Positions 10,130-17,899 of a stretch of DNA of 32,618 nucleotides are shown one piece after another. A program made the position numbers and the translations under genes. Position 1 is the stretch's first letter; every line of letters begins with the position of its first letter. Source of the DNA: Sperchopsis tessellata (Eukaryota > Arthropoda > Insecta > Coleoptera > Hydrophilidae); contig JAWQRN010000267.1 of the NCBI GenBank assembly GCA_033557685.1, positions 1 through 32,618 of the forward strand. Direction: 5' to 3'. Under the pieces are notes generated by a model. The model was not told the origin of the DNA. It did no database searches and saw nothing but the letters and a program-made list of their open reading frames with translations.

Positions 10130-11450
10130 ATTTTTATTGATCTAAAATTTCGAATTTAAAATGTATTATAATAAAAATCTCTGCAGCTCAATGACAGTTA
10201 TTTGGCTTAAGTAAATTTAAGTCGTAATAGTTTACAATTGTAGAGTCGCTAGTGAAGCACATAGTTATCTATGGGTATAGAAAATGATAATTTCTTATAG
10301 ATGAAAGTTCTCATGTGGGACGTATCTACTACGAAAATACGAATAGACAGTAATAATTAACCATTTTAACCCGTTAGCATTTTTCTCTCATGTTTGAATA
10401 TACTCCTACGATTACATTGTAATATTTCATAATTAAAACTAAATGAGGTTTTTGTTAAATATTTAAAAGTAGTCTAAAATTTTAAGCATACAATATACGT
10501 TTCATAAAGTAGACTTAAAAATTTGAATGTTTTAATAAGATTCTTCAGGCCAGTTTGTTTTTAAATGAAACATTGTCTAAATTAGTGAGGATTTCGTGCT
10601 TCTTTTCAATTTACAGGCCAGATCGTCCCTTCAGAGCGTGGAGACAGCAAATTTCCGTTTGGAGCGTGAAGGGGCGTGAATAAGGGCAAAAGGCGAGCGT
10701 GACAGCTATTACCACAGCATAAATAAAGAGCCCATCTGCTGAGTCTATATTTTTGGGGGTAAAATGTATGCTAATGGCGTTTTTAGTACGGGAAAATTTT
10801 ACGTTTCAACCTTTTATGTGGACACATTCCTCGTGCTCTCGGTTGACACTTACCGATACGGTCGGTGTACGGGAGGACCGTTTATTACGCTGAAAAATAA
10901 TAATTGTAAAAATAAAGGCCAGGCATAATCTGCAAAGGGCGGTGAGTTTATCTGAATTTGTACATCGTGATGTGGTGCGAGTTTTTAATACAGTCATTTC
11001 GGAAAATGTTTAAGGGTGGCAATAAACGTAAATGCTGAGATTGTGGGTTTTTGTAATAATTTCAGAAACCTAATAGTTACAGAGTCATATAAGCTGGATA
11101 CAGAATTTTCCAAATATTAAATTTATTTTTATAAAAAATTCGACTTAAACTCTTTCGGATATGGAAGCATCATTCAAATAAGTTATTTATTTCCGTAAAA
11201 CTCAAATATATTAAACCTTTAACCTATTTTTGAATACAGAAATTAGGTTTATCATTACGGCAAATTTTAGTGGTACAATCTTATTCAACATATTTAATAA
11301 AAACACACCAACATTTTTATTTTAATTTTTTGGAAAATTTATCCACTTTTTTGGATTTGGAATTATGGTCAAATTTATATTTTCACTTTACAATGTACAT
11401 ACAAATGGATATGCTATTGATATGCTGAGGCAAGCGCTTTAGAAGATAAT
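10130..11450. other. Non-coding stretch with a GC-richer island
   Basis: Mostly AT-rich and without genes. Between about 10610 and 11010 the base composition is clearly more balanced. Four GCGTG-containing motifs sit at 10634-10640, 10662-10668, 10672-10678 and 10695-10701, followed at 10717-10727 by an A/T-rich CATAAATAAAG. It could be a regulatory segment or an unrecognised repeat. I see no open reading frame with known similarity. Confidence 0.3.

Positions 11451-11452
<2 letters not shown>

Positions 11453-11508
<56 letters not shown>
11453..11508. repeat. (AT)28 microsatellite
   Basis: Twenty-eight uninterrupted AT dinucleotides lie only about ten bases before the R1-like fragment begins. 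The perfect purity indicates a young or actively slipping tract. Confidence 0.98.
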
Positions 11509-11511
<3 letters not shown>

Positions 11512-11517
11512 AGAAGT

Positions 11518-11930
11518 CCAGACATACTCAGCAGAGAGAAAGAGGGCACATTCCCAAGAGAATGGAATGAAAACTAACCCTCATAAAAAACCCAGCAAGA
11601 CAGGAGAAAGTAAATCATATGCAGCCGGAAAATTGTATGAGAAATTAATAAACAAGAGGCTGACAGAAATTGTAAGGCAGGGGGGCTTCGCTCAGTTACG
11701 ATATGGCTTCAGGCAAGGACGCTCTACTATAGACGCCATACAACACGTACAAGAAATAGTGAAGAAAAAGAGCAAGAAACCAATTAAAAAATATGTGGTA
11801 TTGGTAACCTTATACGTGCAAAATTCATTCAACACGGCCTCCTGGAACATCATTATAAAGCAACTACGAGACCTACTGTATATGAAGGATACTATCAGTT
11901 TATATTACATAATATAATTATAAGAATAAA
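11518..11930 (+). pseudogene. R1-clade non-LTR reverse transcriptase fragment
   Basis: The open stretch at 11567-11917 contains LYEKLINKRLTEIVRQGGFA, then RYGFRQGRSTIDAIQHV, then YVVLVTLYVQNSFNTASWNI. These correspond to the R1-clade motifs 'KLxEKLIxxRLxxxI...GGLS..QYGFRxGRSTVDAI' and 'LVTLDVKNAFNTAxW', the latter with the catalytic Asp of palm motif A changed to Tyr (TLYV for TLDV). Bases 11518-11566 continue the similarity in another frame (REGTFPREW-like). Only about 130 codons of RT survive. Endonuclease, YADD box and tail are absent. It starts directly after an (AT)28 tract. Confidence 0.75.
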
Positions 11931-12129
11931 TCATTGTCTTGTCCCAACATTTTTCTAGTTTACTTCCAAAAGAAATTCATACATCGACAATTTTGATGGA
12001 ACATTAACGTTAAATACAGACGCGTTGCGTCATTTGGAGATATGAACAGAACTTAACGAATTTAAGCATAGTTACTGATACCCCTAAGTTTCTCCTACAA
12101 TGCTATAAATCATATATTTCGTCAGAATA

Positions 12130-12540
12130 GTTGACAGAATGCTTATGATGTAGCATGTCCGGAAGTTTTGAAGGCTGAGCATGTAATGTAGAAAAAATGG
12201 TTAACGGAGGTGGGACATTTTCTGAGAACATCGCAAGTATCGTCGGTTTTTTTTTATCGTAAGGAAGACAATCGATCTTTCATACCTGTAAATATTCATG
12301 GTTCGCGTATTTTAGCTCTTTTAGATTCAGGTGCAATTCATTCTGTTTTATTCTAGGCACTGCTTATTTTTGTTGGAAGAATATAATTTATTTTTACAGA
12401 AGTCTTCAGCTGATGGGGCTGGTCAATCTATTTTAGGTTTTGTACAAATTCCTATTACAATCGACGGTATTACCAAGTGCGGACTTATTAGTTTTCAACA
12501 CTATCCACGCCTCTTTAACTTTGGGTGCTGATTGCTGTTA
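12130..12540 (+). pseudogene. gypsy-2 gag end and protease remnant
   Basis: A decayed nucleocapsid zinc knuckle is suggested by EVGHFLRTSQVSS near 12206-12244, compared with 'CGxxGHFxRxCPxS' in relatives, with its cysteines lost. The protease follows: IPVNIHGSRILALLDSGAIH (about 12280-12340) holds an intact LLDSGA active-site motif with GAT at 12324-12326. After a frameshift the flap region is poorly readable. The aspartic protease would cleave the element polyprotein. Identification rests on LLDSGA and its position upstream of RT. Confidence 0.6.
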
Positions 12541-12659
12541 TTTGTTTGGTAAAAGGGCTGACTTTAGATCTGATAGTTTTTTAGTTTCCCAGAAAATTAA
12601 TTCAATGCTATTAATTCACAGTAAAACGATCTAAACGCTCAACAACATCTTGATTTAAA

Positions 12660-13220
12660 GACGATAATAGATAAATTTCATGGTATTAGTGGCCCTAGAT
12701 GCTGTCAATAGCGAAGTCGATAAAATGCTTGAGCGGGGTGAAATACATTCTTCTTCTTCCCCGTGAAATTTACCTATAGATTTGGTAAAGAAGAAATATG
12801 GTAGCTTACGCTTTTGTTTCGATGGTCGTTAATCAAATGCAGTTACTAAACGTGATGTTCATCCTTTGCCTTGTGTGACAAAAATTTTGGATATATTACG
12901 TGATCGATTTTTAAGTTCCATTTATATAAAAAGGCATTTTGCCAAATTCTTCTGGACAAGGACAGTTATGAGAAAACAGTTTACAGTTCCACGACGTGGC
13001 CTATTCGAATTTACAGCTTTACCTTTTGGTATAAATAACAGTCCGCAGACACTATACAGATTGATAGATAATATCTTCGACACAGAGATTCATAATGAAA
13101 TATTTTTGCATATATGGATGATGTGATTATCACATTTAGTAGTTTTTCAGAACCCACAGAGACTCTTACAAAAGTTTGTGACTTAGTGAAGCAGGTCTGG
13201 TTGTGAATTTTGTAAACCGT
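12660..13220 (+). pseudogene. gypsy-2 reverse transcriptase remnant
   Basis: Motifs in order: EVDKMLERGEIHSSSSP (12713-12763), DLVKKKYGSLRFCFDGR, AVTKRDVHPLPCVTKILDIL, then LSSIYIKRHF, QFTVPRRGLFEFTALPFGIN, RLIDNIF, and in another frame AYMDDVIIT. The motif-A catalytic Asp (family 'SSIDLKSAY') has become Tyr in SSIYIK, so the polymerase would be dead even if the frame were intact. The YMDD box is intact at 13111-13122 but is separated by a one-base frameshift from the preceding block. Several stops are present. Confidence 0.9.
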
Positions 13221-13227
13221 CACTAAT

Positions 13228-13880
13228 TTATTTGGGATTTCTAGTTGACAGACAAGGATTTCGGATTGATCCTTCCAAGGTCAAGGCTATTGTAAATTTT
13301 CCAGTTCGAAAAATTACCACTGAGATAAAACGCTTTCTTGGCATGGCCAGTTGGTATCGTAGATTTATTAAGATTTTTTCAACTATCATCGCTCCAATTT
13401 TAGTGCTCATTAACTGTAGATAAAAAAGACAGCCATTTCAAGAGCTTAAATATGTATTGGTACGTGCACCTATATTACCTGGTCCGGATTTGAATGATCG
13501 GTTTATTATTCAATGGGATGCAAGTGATGTAGGTCTAGGCGCCGTTTTACTTCAGGGCGAAGGAGAGACTGAGAAAGTAGTCGCTTATGCTAGTCGTTTC
13601 TTAACAAGTGCGGAAAGAAATTACAGCACTACTGAAAAATTATGTCATGCTTGTCTGTTTGGTGTTGAGAAGTATCGTCTACATGTGGAGCTCACTACAT
13701 TTAAAATTATAATAGATCACCATGCTTCATTATGGCTTCACATACTTCAATCAGCTAGTGGAAGGCTAGCTAGATGGACAGATCGTATGTCTCAATACAC
13801 TTTCGATATAGAACAGGGGAAGGAAAGTTCAATGTAGTTCCTGACGCATTATCGCAAGCCCCTGCACCTGACAGCCATTT
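13228..13880 (+). pseudogene. gypsy-2 RNase H remnant
   Basis: YLGFLVDRQGFRIDPSKVKA and then RFLGMASWYRRFIKIFSTII mark the connection domain (13223-13410). RNase H at 13457-13837 is the best preserved piece of the window. Its catalytic residues lie in IIQWDASDVGLGAVLLQ (Asp), STTEKLCHACLFGVEKYR (Glu) and IIIDHHASLWL (Asp, where relatives have TDHSSLLWL). It also has 'SGRLARWTDRMSQYTFDIE' and, after a frameshift, a PDALSQAP end (about 13842-13865). One in-frame stop at 13421-13423 separates connection and RNase H. Fewer lesions suggest this copy is younger than gypsy-1. Confidence 0.9.
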
Positions 13881-13999
13881 TGCCTTGTTAACTATTGGTG
13901 AACCTGTCAAGCTAGCAAATCGACATCACAACTACGTTCTGGAATAATGGGCTGGCAAAAGAAGGTCAGATATTCTTCTGATAATAATCGATTGGTTTA

Positions 14000-14776
14000 T
14001 AAAGTTTGTGCAGGTACATCCTTTTAGAAAACTACGGCTTCCGCCATCATTAAGTTTCTTGAGAATTTTTATGATAGGAGTCCCCCAAATTATCATGTGT
14101 GATAATGGTTCACAATTTGTTGGTGGAGTTTTTCAGAAACTTATTGAAAACTATAACGTACAAAAGGTTTGGTACAACGCAGCTTATCACCCTTAAGTAA
14201 ACCCGGTTGAACGAACGAATTGAATTATTGGACTGCAATTCGCTCTTATGTCAGAGAAAATCACCGACTTTGGGATGCAGAAATATTTAAGATCGCCCAT
14301 GCCATTCGGAACTCTGTTCATGAAGTCACTAGGTTTAGCCCATCATTTTTAAATTTTGGTAGAACTGTTCCCTGCTGATGTGATTATTACGGTAAACTAG
14401 TTGACCTCAAGAAGGAAGATGATTCCTTGAACCAGCGCGAACAACTTGTGAGGGATGTTAACGAACTCTCCTCATTATATAACGACATAGTTAAGAAACT
14501 AAGGCACGCATACGAACCCAATAAGGGGCAATATGATTTGTGAAGACGGTTTTTAAAGTTTAAAAACGGTAATACTGTGTGGAAATGTAACCCAGTTTTA
14601 TCGGATGCCTCCAAAGGAAATAATTCCTTCATAAATATATCAAAGCTAGAGTGGTTAAAGGAACTGGTACCGTTACGTATCGTTTATCGGATTTGAATGG
14701 TCGCAATTTAGGTGTTTGGCACATTAAAGATCTAAAACCTCATTTAGAAACGCCTGAAGGAACTAACGATTAAGAT
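14000..14776 (+). pseudogene. gypsy-2 integrase remnant, N-terminally deleted
   Basis: The sequence jumps from just after RNase H (about 13930) to FIKFVQVHPFRKLRLPPSLS (about 13998-14050), so the zinc-binding domain and the core's first Asp are missing. The core continues with GVPQIIMCDNGSQFVGGVFQ (second Asp at 14101) and AYHP, then a stop where relatives have Gln, then NPVERTN with the catalytic Glu. Frameshifted remains of the C-terminal region are readable: KLVDLKKEDDSLNQREQLVR (about 14395-14454) and, at the end, HIKDLKPHLE (14721-14750). The core would have carried out strand transfer. Broken by deletion, stops and shifts. Confidence 0.85.
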
Positions 14777-14830
14777 AGCTAAACTTAGTAGCTGTAAATA
14801 TATATAACAATATATATATATATACAAAAG

Positions 14831-14877
14831 AGTACTTAAAAAAAGGCTCAATATAGAATTGGCCGAAACGTAGTACT
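14831..14877 (+). repeat. GCCGAAACGTAGTA repeat, hammerhead-like, copy B
   Basis: AGTACT (14831-14836) can pair with AGTACT (14872-14877) to form a 6-bp closing stem. Between them lie TAAAAAAA (the place of the CUGAUGA core), GGC (14845-14847) pairing with GCC (14862-14864), then GAAAC (14865-14869) and GT. This is the element order of a minimal hammerhead ribozyme: stem I, core, stem II, GAAA, tiny stem III, GUA, stem I. The conserved core heptamer is lost, so self-cleavage is not expected. A relative lies on the minus strand at 545-596. Confidence 0.45.
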
Positions 14878-14880
14878 ATA

Positions 14881-14883
<3 letters not shown>

Positions 14884-14915
<32 letters not shown>
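14884..14915. repeat. (TA)16 microsatellite
   Basis: Thirty-two bases of pure TA dinucleotide begin seven bases after the hammerhead-like repeat. A shorter imperfect TA tract is at 14800-14824. Confidence 0.97.
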
Positions 14916-14916
<1 letters not shown>

Positions 14917-15279
14917 TTAATTTGACTTTATTTCTTCTATTAAAATAATATTCGCACTTTATTGGTGATATCTGGTAAAGTGTTTGGCTTCCACCATTTG
15001 CCCTATTTTATTGAATATTTTTATTTCGAAGGCTACTGGTGGTTGGTGGGGCAAAGCAGGTGTACTTGTCAAAAGTGAGATGTGAGTGAATCGGGAGTCT
15101 GCTTCGACAGTTATCAAGGATAATATATAGAGAGGTCCATATCTTGACGGCATTTTCAAGATATGAACCATACATATTTAGTGCAATTGTGTGGAATCCT
15201 TCAGAAATATACCACTTAGCTGGATGTATTTTTAATTTTTTTTGGACCTTTGTTTTAAGGCACATTAGTTGGCCGACAT

Positions 15280-15323
15280 TCGGTTAGAGTTATTAGTCTG
15301 TTTATTATATTGGCGCCCATACA
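15280..15323 (+). mobile_element. Possible LTR end with primer-binding site
   Basis: TGGCGCCCATACA (15311-15323) begins with TGGCGCC, the form of primer-binding site, complementary to a tRNA 3' end, used by many gypsy-type elements. It follows a TTATTATAT run that could be the end of an LTR. No gag follows within 700 bases and no matching LTR was found. It does not fit gypsy-2, whose coding region lies upstream on the same strand. It may be a remnant of a third LTR element. Confidence 0.3.
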
Positions 15324-15889
15324 TTTTTATTATTATTTTACCAGTCTAAAATTACTCTTACCCACGGCCATAAAATCGCCGAGACTTGCAGCTATCTGGA
15401 GCCTTATACCCCTTAAGGTTCAACCTGTGCATTTTCGGGGTCAAGGGCGGTACAATATTTGTAATGTGTAGCTATTTTGTATTGTACATTAATAATTGTT
15501 TCACATTTACTAAATTTTTTATTAAAGTTTCTAGTTTTGATGTTGAAAATAATGTTTTTAGTGTATTCGTTATACACATGCATGAAGATAGTATATTGAT
15601 CTGATTTTTAAAAATCTCATTATTCTAGTAGGCCATATAAAACGGTCTTGCAATTAAATCAGATTAGCAATTTATCTAAGCTTTGTGTAATTGTTACAAT
15701 AATATAAATATGGTTTTGAAAGGCATCTCAGGTATAATATATTTTACATATAAAATGATATTTTAACATTTCATTTGAAAGCTGCGAACTATATAAGTTG
15801 TTTTTACCTAATATTGATTGTTAGAATTTGTAATGATAACATGTGGTGTAAAATAATTTATCTGTCAATTTTGTTTTATATTTGTACAC
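15324..15889. other. AT-rich stretch, no recognisable gene
   Basis: No coding similarity or clear repeat was recognised between the possible primer-binding site and the transposase remnant. Confidence 0.4.
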
Positions 15890-16440
15890 GACATTATACT
15901 ATTAAAAATACTGAATTTATCATGTATAGACGCGTAGCGAATGCAATTCAGCACTGTTATTGTACAGTGTTTTCATTTCTTGAGTTATCCTGGTTTTAAA
16001 ATCATGAATGTCCTCTGGTGGAGTTTCGCGTTCTCAAATAACCGCTGTAAAAATAGAGCGGCGTTAAATCCCGAGATCTTTCCGATCATTTTTGAGCACC
16101 TCTTTTATCAATCCATTTCCATGGAAGGAGGAGCTCCGACTTGTTGGAAATATAAATTTTCCAAGTGGGTCTATCTTATTTTCTAGGAGTTCAAGGTACA
16201 GTTGCCCAGTCCGGTTTTGTTCGTAAAAATAAGCCAGATTATGTCGTCCGCTAGAATACCAGCCCATATATTTATCTTTCCGGAAAACTAAGTATGATTA
16301 TCTGGAAAAATGTGTGAATTTTCGATCGTCCAGTACCGACAATTATCTGTATTGAACAAGTTTGGATCATTGGGGAATTTTTGGAATTATGTCTTAACAT
16401 TAGTGAATTCTTCATCTTCACAGAGTTACTGATCATGCAC
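15890..16440 (-). pseudogene. Tc1/mariner-superfamily transposase remnant
   Basis: On the minus strand, frames shift between recognisable pieces. These are FPNDPNLFNTDNCRYWTIEN and then a KINIWAGILADDI block (about 16390-16230), LYLELLENKIDPL (about 16190-16150), YFQQVGAPPS (about 16145-16115), and near the C-terminus RETPPEDIHDFKTRITQEMK (about 16030-15970). They correspond to 'NVWAGI', 'LYLxLLENxxxPL', 'FQQDGAPPH' and 'TPxxxxDLKxRI' of an insect-wide Tc1/mariner-type transposase. The catalytic Asp of QQDGAPP is Val here, and the 'RSPDLTPLDFFLWG' block carrying the last acidic residue is deleted or scrambled. The enzyme would have cut and pasted its own DNA element. No terminal inverted repeats were identified. 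Confidence 0.75.
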
Positions 16441-17406
16441 AGACTAGGTATTCGTAATAAGGCAAATTATTGAAAAAACAATTGAATATAACAAACCAGC
16501 CTTCATAAGTTTCGTCGATCTAAAAAAGGCATTTAACAGAGTGAGACTGAAAGTAGTAATCCACCTGTTGTATAACAGAGAAATCCTCTTAAAAGTCATA
16601 AAAACAATTGAAAACATCTATAAGAACAATATAATAGAAGCCAGAATATATGGACGACTAACAGATACAATAAACATAGGGTCAGGAATTAGAGAGGGAG
16701 ACTCCGTAAGCCCATTATTATTCAGTTTAATAGTGGATGAAATATTAAAAAAAAAAATAGCAAACGAAATGATACAGAATGAAAAACAAGGAGATGAAAG
16801 TACTCTGGTATGCTGACGACGCAGTGCTAATAGCACTAGTAATTAACAAGGAACCTATAATATGTAAATTAGAAATTGTTGATGGTTATGGAAATGAAAT
16901 ACCTAGGTGTACATTATCAAGCTACGGAGATGTTGAAAAAGATGTAAAGTTCCAAATATAGAAGGCTAATAACATTGCAGAATGCCTGAACAACACAATA
17001 TTGAGAAACAAACTCATACAAGTGGAAACAAACTAAAGGATATACAAAACCACGATAAGACCAATATTGACATATACAGCCTACACAAGACCGGACACAT
17101 CTAAAATACAAAGACTGTTAGAAATGGCAGAGATGAGAATATTGAAAAAAATTAATGGAAATACGTTGAGAGATCGAATTAGAAGGAGGTGCAGCTTCGA
17201 AGAGATAAATGAATGGACACTGAACAGGAAAGGGGAATGGAATAGTCACATAGATATAGTGACATAAGATAATATAACCAGGGATAAATCACCGGTAAGT
17301 AGAAGAAGTATAGGTAGACCACGTAAACGTTGGAGCGAGAATCTGGCATAGAGACATATCCTACTATGGAACAGGCAGAATTGCCTAAGAAAAGAGAAGA
17401 AGAAGA
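16440..17406 (+). pseudogene. Non-LTR reverse transcriptase with 3' end
   Basis: Reading starts at RQIIEKTIEYNKPAFISFVD (about 16455-16520), continues as LKKAFNRV, then ENIYKNNIIEARIYGR, SGIREGDSVSPLLFSLIVDE and, in another frame, VLWYADDAVLI with an intact YADD box at 16809-16820. Two internal deletions follow YADD. The C-terminal region is recognisable: LSSYGDVEKDV, RPILTYTAYTRPDTSK, MAEMRILKKINGNTLRDR, then NEWTLNRKGEWNSHID and GRPRKRW. The element ends with a small hairpin (AGGCA 17373-17377, loop GAAT, TGCCT 17382-17386) and a purine tail, AAGAAAAGAGAAGAAGAAGA. Its 5' half, with the endonuclease, is absent, as expected from 5' truncation during target-primed reverse transcription. Clade is probably RTE/Jockey-like but unassigned. 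Confidence 0.85.
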
Positions 17407-17589
17407 CACATTTTAATTTATCAACCAAAATATAAATCATGTTATACACGAAAATCTTTTCATGTGTATATATAAATCAAAACGCATTAACAGTAATTAT
17501 CTAAAGCTATTTTTTCTGATTTTCCAGGCATTTTAATACGCTTTGCAGACCTTCAGCAAAATATTGACTATCTAATGATTTTACGCTAA

Positions 17590-17895
17590 ATTCATTTTCA
17601 AATTCTTAACGTAATAATGCTTATCTTCAGATTTTCCGGGAAATAACCGTATGTTGACTGTTTTTGCCGACGTTTCTTCCGCCGTTGCAGGGGACATTAT
17701 CAAGACATGTAGCTCTTAAAAGTACTAATTATACATTGCCATTTAGCTCTGAAAAGTGCTAATAATATAATAACATGTAGCTCTCACAAGTACTAGTAAA
17801 GAAATATACTTCGGCAAAAACAAAAGCCAACACACAGCTATCTCCCGGAAAACTTGAAGATATTTACTATGGCTGTGGAAGTCTACGTACGTAAT
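17590..17895. mobile_element. Inverted-repeat element with 34-bp tandem core
   Basis: The left arm (about 17620-17690: CTTCAGATTTTCCGGGAAAT...TATGTTG...TTTTTGCCGA) is the imperfect reverse complement of the right arm (about 17810-17865: TTCGGCAAAAACAAAAGCCA, CACACAGCTATCTCCCGGAA, AACTTGAAG). Between them are three tandem units of about 34 bp marked by TAGCTCT at 17710, 17744 and 17778. Read on the minus strand, the left arm contains ATGTCCCCTGCAACGGCGGA then AGAAACGTCGGC. This resembles the 3' end of the Penelope-like element at 26018-26050 (ATGTCCCTTGCAACAGTTGA then CGAAAC). It may be a non-autonomous PLE derivative with inverted terminal repeats, or a MITE. No coding capacity. Confidence 0.6.
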
Positions 17896-17899
17896 AATG

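Larger units (their letters stand above)
12130..14776 (+). mobile_element. Degenerate Ty3/gypsy retrotransposon 2
   Basis: Domains in order on the plus strand are a gag nucleocapsid trace and protease (12130-12540), RT (12660-13220), RNase H (13228-13880) and integrase (14000-14776). This is a different lineage from gypsy-1: the RNase H reads 'IQWDASDVGLGAVLLQ' and the integrase ends in an 'IKDLKPHLE' tail typical of that lineage. A large internal deletion removed the integrase N-terminus and the first catalytic Asp. No LTR pair was identified. TA-rich DNA starts 25-30 bases after the last integrase codon. The element is non-functional. Confidence 0.85.

Noticed and set aside
17705..17790. 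CRISPR-like array of repeated units
   Set aside because: Only three imperfect 34-bp units in direct succession, without unique spacers, inside a eukaryotic repeat that recurs at 27.2 kb.
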